Below, piece after piece: positions 1 through 5,949 of a DNA stretch of 7,353 nt (positions are counted from its first letter, which is position 1; every line of letters begins with the position of its first letter). Source of the stretch: Candidatus Aegiribacteria sp. (lineage in GTDB: Bacteria; Fermentibacterota; Fermentibacteria; Fermentibacterales; JCC-6); NCBI GenBank assembly GCA_030642525.1, contig DAOWNO010000097.1, positions 1 to 7,353 of the forward strand. The letters are read 5' to 3'. Under the pieces are notes generated by a model, which was not told the origin of the DNA, did no database searches, and saw nothing but the letters and a program-made list of their open reading frames with translations. Position numbers and translations under genes: made by a program.

Positions 1-214
1 AACCTGCAGAGTCGATACAACATGAAAATAGCTCGAAGTAAATTAAACATGATCCTGAATAACGAAGTGAAAGTTTATTCCAGAGAATATGATCATGCTA
101 ATGCATGATTAGCCTTAGTTCTTAAAATAGCTGTGCTGAACAAACAAATCCAGCAAAACTGTTGCCATGTAAGTGATTATGAGTTTTTTCACAGTCTGGT
201 GGTTTGAGGCGTTA
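1..214. other. No confident gene; left edge
   Basis: I see no supported gene here. Plus frame 1 is open from the window edge to a TGA at 106-108 (35 codons) and could be the 3' end of a gene that starts outside the window, but nothing in its translation is recognisable. A perfect 7-bp inverted repeat with a 4-nt loop (92-98 and 103-109) overlaps that stop codon. It lacks a T-run, so it is not a good terminator. Confidence 0.3.
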
Positions 215-500
215 GTGCGCCAAGCGCAGCTTGGTGCTTCTTATAGAGTGAGCTGCCCTTAAAGGGCAGCAAGTCCTTATCGGGCAAAGCCTAACCAGCA
301 GCCCGTACCGAGTGTTGTGCCTGTTGCGGGACTGGAAAGGAATAGTGAACAAGACAGGTAAAGCATACACAGGGAACACTGTAGGCCGCAGGGGAAGCGT
401 ACTTTTGTCCAGCGACATTCGTGTCTGGAGCCCGAAACAAGATGATTGATACAAGGAAAACATTGCTTTGGTCTCGGGGAGTTGCGCAGAGATTACAGTT
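215..500 (+). ncRNA. Group II intron RNA, 5' (domain I) fragment
   Basis: The sequence from 215 begins with GTGCGCC, the typical 5' end of bacterial group II introns, and continues with features of domain I. An 8-bp stem (217-224 with 230-237) closes the 5' end. A hairpin 252-270 and the family-like GCAAGTCC segment (268-275) follow. CGGGC/GCCCG pair across 281-305. The landmark GTAGGCCGCAGGGGAAG lies at 381-397, and a stem-loop with a TTCG loop lies at 409-428. Only the length of about one domain I is present. No maturase/reverse transcriptase gene and no domain V-like hairpin follow before the alkyltransferase gene on the opposite strand, so this is a truncated, presumably immobile remnant. 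The 3' limit is uncertain (about 440-520). The identification is by recalled resemblance, not by a covariance-model score. Confidence 0.55.
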
Positions 501-575
501 AATAATAACGTATTTTCGGCTGCTTATGCCACGTGGTCATTCTTTCTGTCCTGAATAGACTGCAAACTGGAAGGT

Positions 576-1142
576 TTAATGGAAATTCGTCTTTGCGCGG
601 TCTTTCTCATCGAAAAGAATACCCTCCATTGAAAGCAGCCTTCTTTTCATATCGATACCGCCCTGGTAACCGCCGGGAGTTCCGTCAGACCGAATAGTCC
701 TGTGGCAGGGTATGATTAATGGGAAGGGATTTCTGGCCAGAGCATTTCCCACTGCGCGGCTGCTGCCAGGATTGCCAATGTGCTCCGCAATATGCTGATA
801 TGTACTGATATATCCTCGAGGTATTGTGTGCTCCGTTATAAGAACTTTCTTCTGGAATTCTGAACAGAGATCCATTCGTACAGATGAAAGTGAGAAGCTG
901 ATATCCGCTCCGTCCAGGAACGCTTCGATATCTTCCGAAATTGAATCAATCATGCGGCATGTACCGGGGCTGCAATCATGGAAGAATTCTGATATGAATG
1001 CTTCGGCGGTCATACCCTGTCCCCAGAGAAGTACTCTGAATATTACAGGATTTCCATGGAACATGGACCACAGCACGGCGGTTGACCCGAAAACATGTGA
1101 GTGAGCGTACAGAAAGAATCTTCCATGATCATCAAATTTCAT
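576..1142 (-). CDS. ogt: Methylated-DNA--[protein]-cysteine S-methyltransferase (O6-alkylguanine-DNA alkyltransferase)
   Basis: Suicide DNA-repair protein that moves the alkyl group from O6-alkylguanine (and O4-alkylthymine) to its own cysteine. The 188-residue product carries the active-site motif PCHR with acceptor Cys146 (codon 705-707). Family features surround it: Tyr115 in GYISTYQHIA, the helix-turn-helix segment RAVGNALARNP with the arginine finger at Arg129 and hinge Asn138, and the C-terminal GGYQGG...KRRLLSMEG segment. The N-terminal 100 residues are divergent but keep the VLWS...VIFRVLL strand pattern of the family, which supports the ATG at 1142 although no clear Shine-Dalgarno precedes it. 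It lacks the Ada N-terminal metal domain, so it is an Ogt/MGT-type repair enzyme rather than Ada. It starts 20 bp after the upstream REC regulator on the same strand, so co-transcription with the HPt-REC pair is likely. Poor ribosome binding may mean low or coupled expression. Confidence 0.93.
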   Translation of the reverse strand: MKFDDHGRFFLYAHSHVFGSTAVLWSMFHGNPVIFRVLLWGQGMTAEAFISEFFHDCSPGTCRMIDSISEDIEAFLDGADISFSLSSVRMDLCSEFQKKVLITEHTIPRGYISTYQHIAEHIGNPGSSRAVGNALARNPFPLIIPCHRTIRSDGTPGGYQGGIDMKRRLLSMEGILFDEKDRAKTNFH

Positions 1143-1162
1143 TATCTGATTGATTCAAAAGG

Positions 1163-1798
1163 CTAATCTGAATCAGCTTTCTCAGTGTTCTTCCTGTTAA
1201 TCCTTCGATGAATATCCGGATAGTGTATCTTCATGCATTCAGGACATATCGAATGGGTGACCCGAGCATTCGTATGGGAGGCAATGTAATCGTCTACCTG
1301 TTGCCAGTAGTTACTGTCATTCCGTACTTTCTTGCAGAATGAACAGATTGGAAGGATGCCCTGAAGAGTTTCTATATGATCGAGCGAGTTCTGGAGTTCT
1401 TTCGCATGACTCAGCAGTCTGTTCTGCATTTCAATGATCCGGTGGCCTGCGTTGATGCGGGCACGGAGTTCTTCGGGGTAGAAGGGTTTTGTTATGTAAT
1501 CGTCTGTTCCGGTATCAAGGCCTTCAACTATGTCTTTCTTGTTGTCCTTAACAGTGAGCATGATGATGTAAAATGGATTATCACCATCGATTGAACGAAT
1601 CCTCTTGCATAGATCAAGGCCGTTCAGTCCGGGCATCAGCCAGTCAAGCAATATGAGCCTTGGTGCGTCCGGCTGCCTGATCACTGTCCATGCTTCTTCA
1701 CCACTTGATACAGCGCTAACCTCATGACCACATTTAAGCAGTATGCTCGACAGTGTGTTACGTGTGGAGAGGTCATCCTCCACGATCAGGATTCTCAT
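1163..1798 (-). CDS. Response regulator: REC domain plus C-terminal CxxC...CxxC domain
   Basis: Phospho-receiver protein of 211 residues without a classical DNA-binding output. Residues 1-120 form a REC domain: acidic pair Glu7/Asp8/Asp9, phospho-acceptor Asp52 in LLDWLMPG, Thr82 and Lys104 in ITKPF. A linker helix of about 25 residues (122-146) leads to a compact C-terminal domain (147-195), LPICSFCKKVRNDSNYW then SICPECMKIHYPD, with cysteines 152, 155, 185 and 188. This tail recurs in many bacterial REC, PAS and GAF proteins. The four cysteines suggest metal (zinc) binding, but its function is not established to my knowledge. The ATG at 1798 overlaps the HPt stop as ATGA and has a good ribosome site (AGGAAGG, 8 nt upstream), so translation is probably coupled to the HPt gene. 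The likely phosphodonor is that HPt protein or a kinase nearby. Confidence 0.9.
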   Translation of the reverse strand: MRILIVEDDLSTRNTLSSILLKCGHEVSAVSSGEEAWTVIRQPDAPRLILLDWLMPGLNGLDLCKRIRSIDGDNPFYIIMLTVKDNKKDIVEGLDTGTDDYITKPFYPEELRARINAGHRIIEMQNRLLSHAKELQNSLDHIETLQGILPICSFCKKVRNDSNYWQQVDDYIASHTNARVTHSICPECMKIHYPDIHRRINRKNTEKADSD

Positions 1799-2151
1799 AG
1801 TATTGCCTTCCTAATTTCTTTTTCAGCTTCCATGAATCGGTCCTCCAGTTCGGTTAACAGAAAAATAGCAGCATCAAGATCGTTTAATCTGCTGGCTTTC
1901 TCAATCCTGGATGCGATCTCCTGGAATTTGTCAGCAGCCATGTTGGAGGCTGCGCCATTCATGCTGTGAGCCAGAAGTTCAGCTCCGCGAATATCATTTT
2001 CATTGAGTCTGTCCTTCAGCATGTCGATTCGGTTGCGGATATCATTCAAAAAAATTTCCGCGATCGATCTTGCAAGAACACTGTCTCCCATCATTCGCTC
2101 CATGAGGTCGTCGGGATCGAAGATGGATCTATCACAGTTTACGAAAGACAT
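1795..2151 (-). CDS. HPt (histidine phosphotransfer) domain protein
   Basis: Stand-alone 118-residue phosphotransfer protein, expected to carry a phosphoryl group between receiver domains in a multistep phosphorelay. It is all helical by sequence. The active-site helix reads LLAHSMNGAASNMAA, with phospho-histidine His62 (codon 1966-1968), matching the Hpt consensus AHxLKGxAxxxGA. The usual lysine three residues after the histidine is Asn65, and the usual glycine near the helix end is Ala. The remaining helices (about 20-50 and 75-115) fit a four-helix bundle. The ATG at 2151 is preceded by GGAG with 7-nt spacing (2159-2162). It is the first gene of a minus-strand operon with the REC protein (4-nt overlap) and the alkyltransferase. 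No kinase or hybrid kinase is in the operon. The short length and the single HPt domain rule out CheA-like proteins. Confidence 0.85.
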   Translation of the reverse strand: MSFVNCDRSIFDPDDLMERMMGDSVLARSIAEIFLNDIRNRIDMLKDRLNENDIRGAELLAHSMNGAASNMAADKFQEIASRIEKASRLNDLDAAIFLLTELEDRFMEAEKEIRKAIL

Positions 2152-2333
2152 TAATCCACTCCAGATTCTAATTATGCTTGAATTCTAACGGATTCAACAG
2201 AATAATCATAGTCAATGATTATCATTCCGGCAGAATCAGCCGTATTACACTGTTTGAAGGTTACATAACCAACGAACCTTCGGTTGATAAAGGGGTTACA
2301 CTGAAATTACTATTCCTGGAAGATTTGTAATAT

Positions 2334-2382
2334 CAGTATTTGCATAATAGAGCCTGTGCTTGACGGGTCATGCAAAATACTG
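2334..2382. repeat. Long inverted repeat in divergent promoter region
   Basis: CAGTATTTGCAT (2334-2345) pairs with ATGCAAAATACTG (2370-2382): 12 pairs with one bulged A and a 24-nt central segment. The centre contains TTGACG (2360-2365), a good -35 hexamer, but the correctly spaced -10 position (2383-2388, CATCTA) is poor. No T-run follows, so a terminator is unlikely. It fits an operator or an mRNA leader structure. Confidence 0.5.
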
Positions 2383-2410
2383 CATCTAACAAACTACTTA
2401 TTCAATAATT

Positions 2411-2416
2411 TATACT
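2411..2416 (+). promoter_or_regulatory. Possible -10 element of kinase-regulator operon
   Basis: TATACT matches the sigma70 -10 consensus at five of six positions and lies in an A+T-rich stretch (AATAATTTATACT). It would start transcription near 2423, giving a leader of about 68 nt. No acceptable -35 lies 16-18 bp upstream, so it would need an activator or another factor. Confidence 0.25.
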
Positions 2417-2449
2417 GAACCGCAGTTGGGAAAAGGAGCGGTTTGGCAG

Positions 2450-2494
2450 ATGACCTGTTTTAGAAAAAGTAGAAAAAAGGGGAAGCGTTCATGA
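2450..2494 (+). CDS. Possible 14-residue leader peptide coupled to the kinase gene
   Basis: An ATG at 2450 opens a 14-codon frame encoding the basic peptide MTCFRKSRKKGKRS. Its TGA (2492-2494) overlaps the kinase ATG (2491-2493), the arrangement used for translational coupling. AGGAG (2434-2438) precedes it by 11 nt, rather far. The same AGGAG sits in the loop and right edge of the AACCGC/GCGGTT stem (2418-2423 with 2438-2443). The kinase has its own weaker site (GGGGA at 2479-2483). It may be chance in an A/G-rich leader, and such short frames are common. Confidence 0.25.
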   Translation: MTCFRKSRKKGKRS

Positions 2495-4479
2495 TTCGTC
2501 TTGAGAACCTCTATTCATTGATTGAAGGAAACTTTGATTTTCTCCTTGTAGTGGATGGCAATGAGAAGATTATCCATGTCAGTCCCCTTCTGAAGCATAC
2601 ATGCTCCTCAGATGGCTCAGATGTTTCGGGGGCCCACCTGACTGATTTTCTTGAAACTGATTCTCTATCATCTTTGCGTCAAGCAATAGTCGAGGTTCGA
2701 AAGGGAACCAGGGGAGTACATGTTCTGCTCTCTACCAGATGCGAGAGATCAACCCCGATTACAATGAATGTCGGTTACATAGAAAGTGTTCAGGGTGGTA
2801 TCTATCTTTTCTTCGGCGTGCAGGCTGACTCGCTTCGAAGAATCAGTGACTGGGAAAAGGAAGAAAGGGTGAAGGAGTTGTCCTGCCTTTACTCGGTTGC
2901 GGAATGGATAGAGGTATCCGAGTCCATAAGTGATTTTTTCACAAAACTTCCGGAGTATCTTTCACGGGGTATGCGGTTTCCGGAAGAAGCGGTTGTCTGT
3001 TCAACATATCAGGGTCTGGAGTACGGTCAGGAGCTGGTGGATAAGGAATTCATAACCGTCAACCTGGTTGTTAACGGTGAGCAGAAGGGTGAAATAAGAA
3101 TTGGATACCTGAGTGAAACGCGTGATATGCTACCTGAAGAACAGAAAATGCTTTTCGAGATAGGAAGAATGCTCAGTCTGGCTCTCGAAAGGAAAGAACT
3201 CTCCGAAAAAATCGTTCTCAAACAGGAAGAGGAAGAAGAGTTCAACAGACATCTGAGAGATCTTGAAAAAGAAATCGGCAAACGGGAAAAGGAACTTAAA
3301 GCACAGAAGCAGAAATTGAGTACGGCTGATTCATATCTGAACCGTGTCAACAAAAGCTGGGATGAAGCCAGCCGCAGGCTTGAAACCATGTTCCAGGCTA
3401 TCCCTGATGAAGTAATGCTCATTGATCTCAACAGGAACGTGGTTATGAGCAACCGGGAGAATATCGTACCCGGTGACAAATGCTATAGAACCTATTTCAA
3501 AAGGGAAACTCCATGTGAGGATTGTCGACTGGCAAAGATTAAGCGGGACAAGACTCCTATTACGATTACCATGAGAGATGGTGACAGATACCTTCAGGTT
3601 CACGCTCTTCCGATATACAACCAGGAAGAGGAAGTTGATGGAATCCTTGAATTCTACAGGGATATCACGCTTGAGAAGACCTACGAACAGCAGCTGCAGC
3701 AGGCAGACAAGCTGGCTTCCCTGGGTCAGCTTGTGAGTGGTATCGGCCATGAGATCAATAATCCAAACCAGTTCATAAGGGGAAACATCAAGATCATCAA
3801 ACAGGCGATAACGGATATGCTGCCGATTGTGGATGATTACCACAAAGAACATCCGGAACTTAAAATTGCCAGGCTTAAATACGATTTCTTCAGAAAGCAT
3901 ATCATGACCCTGGTAGATGACATGTCTCACGGTTCGGAACGGATAAAGGGTATTGTGGAGGGGCTTCGTGGTTTTGCCAGAAAGGATGAGGGGCTTCTTC
4001 TTGATATTGTGGATGTCAACACTCTCATAGAAGCTACAACCAGGCTGGTTCAGAACGAAGTACACAAGCATGCTGAGATCGAACTGGAGCTGAGCAAGGA
4101 TGTAAAGACGTTCACAGGTAATTCCCAGAAAGTCGAGCAGGTGCTTGTAAACCTCATTGTGAACGCAGCTCAGGCTATACCGGATGACAGAAAGGGACTG
4201 ATTACCGTCAGAACCAGGATGGATAAAGATGCCGTTGTCATAGAGATTGAGGATAACGGCAAGGGAATGGATGAGAAAACCCTCAAACTGATCTTCGATC
4301 CGTTCTTCACGACAAAACGTACAAAAGGCGGAACAGGTCTGGGTCTTGCGATAGCCTTCAGAATTATCGAGGAGCATGGCGGAGGCATTTCAGTAAGCAG
4401 CAAACCGGGTAGCGGAACACTGTTCACAATCAGAATTCCACTGCCGGACCATGAAGGAAACAGGGAGGTGAAGAAGTGA
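2491..4479 (+). CDS. Cytosolic PAS-GAF-PAS sensor histidine kinase
   Basis: Sensor kinase of 662 residues with no membrane segment or signal peptide, so it senses a cytosolic cue. Order: N-terminal PAS-like fold (1-115), GAF-like region (about 125-235), coiled coil rich in E/K (236-300), second PAS (about 296-395), then the kinase core. The second PAS contains a cysteine cluster GDKCYRTYF...PCEDC (Cys331, Cys342, Cys345). The dimerisation domain has phospho-acceptor His420 in GHEINNP, followed by an enlarged helical hairpin of roughly 70 residues seen in a subfamily of kinases from Deltaproteobacteria and Spirochaetes. The ATPase domain is complete: N-box NLIVNAAQAI (Asn558), G1 DNGKGM (588-593), F-box FDPFF (602-606), G2 GGTGLGLA (613-620). 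The ATG at 2491 has GGGGA 7 nt upstream. The stop overlaps the next gene by 4 nt, marking that regulator as the partner. The exact ligand cannot be told. Confidence 0.93.
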   Translation: MIRLENLYSLIEGNFDFLLVVDGNEKIIHVSPLLKHTCSSDGSDVSGAHLTDFLETDSLSSLRQAIVEVRKGTRGVHVLLSTRCERSTPITMNVGYIESVQGGIYLFFGVQADSLRRISDWEKEERVKELSCLYSVAEWIEVSESISDFFTKLPEYLSRGMRFPEEAVVCSTYQGLEYGQELVDKEFITVNLVVNGEQKGEIRIGYLSETRDMLPEEQKMLFEIGRMLSLALERKELSEKIVLKQEEEEEFNRHLRDLEKEIGKREKELKAQKQKLSTADSYLNRVNKSWDEASRRLETMFQAIPDEVMLIDLNRNVVMSNRENIVPGDKCYRTYFKRETPCEDCRLAKIKRDKTPITITMRDGDRYLQVHALPIYNQEEEVDGILEFYRDITLEKTYEQQLQQADKLASLGQLVSGIGHEINNPNQFIRGNIKIIKQAITDMLPIVDDYHKEHPELKIARLKYDFFRKHIMTLVDDMSHGSERIKGIVEGLRGFARKDEGLLLDIVDVNTLIEATTRLVQNEVHKHAEIELELSKDVKTFTGNSQKVEQVLVNLIVNAAQAIPDDRKGLITVRTRMDKDAVVIEIEDNGKGMDEKTLKLIFDPFFTTKRTKGGTGLGLAIAFRIIEEHGGGISVSSKPGSGTLFTIRIPLPDHEGNREVKK

Positions 4480-5840
4480 ATAAGATTCTGATAGTCGATG
4501 ACGATGTTGCCGTAACCAATTACTTCATGGTTTTTCTGATGCAGACCGAGGTGTTTGAACCCACAGTTGTCAACGATTCAAGAGAAGTTGAGACCATTCT
4601 TGACAGTGAGCGGTTTGATGTAATCATGCTCGATCTTGATATGCCGAATGTGAGCGGGATGGACATTCTCAGAATAATGCAGGAGAAAAGCATAAATATC
4701 CCTGTAGTTATTCTTACGGGCGTCAATGATATTGAGCTTGCAGTTAAGTCGATGAAGCTGGGAGCCTTTGATTACCTGACAAAACCTGTTGACGATGAAT
4801 ACCTTCTTGAAGTTCTGGACAGAGCTATGGAATATGGCGCAATGCATGATACCATTAATAGATTGCCCGAGGTGCTTTCCAGAGAGGATCTGGATCACAA
4901 GGCAGCCTTTGAAAAACTGCCTACACAGGATCCTGGAGTAATACGGCTTTTTCATCAGGCTGAGAAAATGGCTAAAGGAGATCTCAGTGTCTTCATCTGG
5001 GGAGAAAGAGGCACAGGAAAGGAATCACTTGCAAGGGCGATTCACAACGCTTCTCCAAGGGTCGAAAGACCTTTTATCGCTCTTGACAGCGCTTCTCATT
5101 CACAGGAAGAATTCTCCGAAGAGCTTTTTGGCAGAGCAAGGGACTGGAGCGGAAGAAGCGAGGAGATGTCCGGCTTTCTTGAAACGGCATCCGGTGGAAC
5201 ACTGTTCATTGATAACATCGAGCACATGAGCCTGCCTGTTCAGGTAAGACTTAAAAGAGTAATCCAGACAAACGAGTATTACAGGGATAATTCGACAGAG
5301 ATATTAAGCTGTGATGTGCGTTTCATAGTGGCTTCCACTCACGATCTAACAAGTTCAAAATATCGTGATTCCTTTTCTAGGGATCTGCTGTACCATCTTA
5401 TGGTGAATTCCATCCAGATCCCGCCTCTCAGAGACAGGACCGATGATATTCCGCTGCTGGCGAAATATTTCCTGAAGATGGAGAATGAGCGAACAGGAAT
5501 AAATATTACCGGTGTTTCCGACGATCTCATGGACCTGCTGCAGCAGTACAGTTTTCCTGACAACATGCAGGAGCTGAGAAACATTATTGCAAGCGCGATC
5601 GTGAGTGCTGAAGGAGATACAATTACTCCTGATTCACTCTCTCCCTATATCCTTGAACGAATAACACCGGGGGAAGTGACCGGTGGATTTGTTCCGATGA
5701 AGCTCCAGGAAGCAATAACGGATTTTGTGACAAAAACAATGGAGTATTGCGGTGGCGACATGAATGATGCTGCCAGGCTTCTCGGTATTTCAAAGGACGA
5801 GCTGGATAAGTATATCGACCAGGACAGTACTCCAGAATAA
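4476..5840 (+). CDS. NtrC-family response regulator with degenerate AAA+ and HTH domains
   Basis: A 454-residue protein with REC (1-120), AAA+ (about 150-375) and Fis-type HTH (about 405-447) order. The receiver is intact: Asp8-10, phospho-acceptor Asp53, Thr81, Lys103. Walker A is kept as GERGTGKE with Lys182. Other hallmarks are changed: GAFTGA is replaced by DWSGR (223-227), Walker B is GGTLFIDNI with Asn247 in place of catalytic Glu, FRxDLYYRL reads FSRDLLYHL (both conserved arginines gone, a neighbouring Arg302 present), and the GNVREL of sensor II reads DNMQEL with Gln366. The HTH keeps AARLLGIS, but the recognition helix is acidic (KDELDKYIDQ). GTG at 4476 overlaps the kinase stop, with GGAGG 7 nt upstream. 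It is probably phosphorylated by that kinase. It is unlikely to be a normal sigma54 activator. It may act with sigma70, like TyrR or VpsR, or through protein contacts. Confidence 0.88.
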   Translation: MNKILIVDDDVAVTNYFMVFLMQTEVFEPTVVNDSREVETILDSERFDVIMLDLDMPNVSGMDILRIMQEKSINIPVVILTGVNDIELAVKSMKLGAFDYLTKPVDDEYLLEVLDRAMEYGAMHDTINRLPEVLSREDLDHKAAFEKLPTQDPGVIRLFHQAEKMAKGDLSVFIWGERGTGKESLARAIHNASPRVERPFIALDSASHSQEEFSEELFGRARDWSGRSEEMSGFLETASGGTLFIDNIEHMSLPVQVRLKRVIQTNEYYRDNSTEILSCDVRFIVASTHDLTSSKYRDSFSRDLLYHLMVNSIQIPPLRDRTDDIPLLAKYFLKMENERTGINITGVSDDLMDLLQQYSFPDNMQELRNIIASAIVSAEGDTITPDSLSPYILERITPGEVTGGFVPMKLQEAITDFVTKTMEYCGGDMNDAARLLGISKDELDKYIDQDSTPE

Positions 5841-5949
5841 TTTCAGGACAGAAGAATGAAATCAATTTTTAGTGCCATCCACCGTTAAATGTGACAATAC
5901 TTGCCATTCATTATTAAACACAGGAATTCCTAACACGGATGAGTCCGGG
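5841..5949. other. Convergent intergenic gap
   Basis: This short gap separates the 3' ends of the regulator gene and glnA. After the regulator stop, an A+T-only stem TTTCA/TGAAA (5841-5845 with 5857-5861) precedes a run of five T (5866-5870), at best a weak terminator. Nothing else coding or structured is seen apart from the glnA-side hairpin. Confidence 0.4.

Larger units (their letters stand above)
2152..2490. promoter_or_regulatory. Divergent control region between HPt operon and kinase-regulator operon
   Basis: This 339-bp gap separates two divergent signalling operons and is rich in symmetrical sequence. From left to right it holds an A+T-rich double dyad (2202-2226), three TTACA elements with a palindrome (2245-2303), a long inverted repeat (2334-2382), a TATACT -10-like hexamer (2411-2416), and a GC-containing stem AACCGC/GCGGTT (2418-2443) just before a short leader reading frame. 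A minus-strand promoter candidate for the HPt operon is TTGAAT (2192-2197) with CATAAT (2171-2176), but the spacer is only 15 bp and it would place the transcript start almost on the ribosome site. None of the promoters is convincing on sequence alone. Confidence 0.6.

Noticed and set aside
212..463. Minus-strand open frame of 83 codons
   Set aside because: It lies antisense to the intron-like RNA, its translation resembles no family, and the structure of that region is explained by RNA stems.
2443..2459. Sigma54-like site TTGGCAG...CTGTT before the kinase
   Set aside because: The -24 half is fair, but the essential GC of the -12 half is GT, and the adjacent NtrC-like protein lacks GAFTGA.
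3331..4377. Minus-strand open frame of 348 codons within the kinase gene
   Set aside because: It is antisense to the conserved kinase core, has no recognisable domain and no ribosome site; a shadow of the real gene.
4987..5229. Frameshift as the cause of the missing GAFTGA motif
   Set aside because: The alternative frame contains no GAFTGA-like sequence, and the true frame aligns on both sides with only a one-residue gap.
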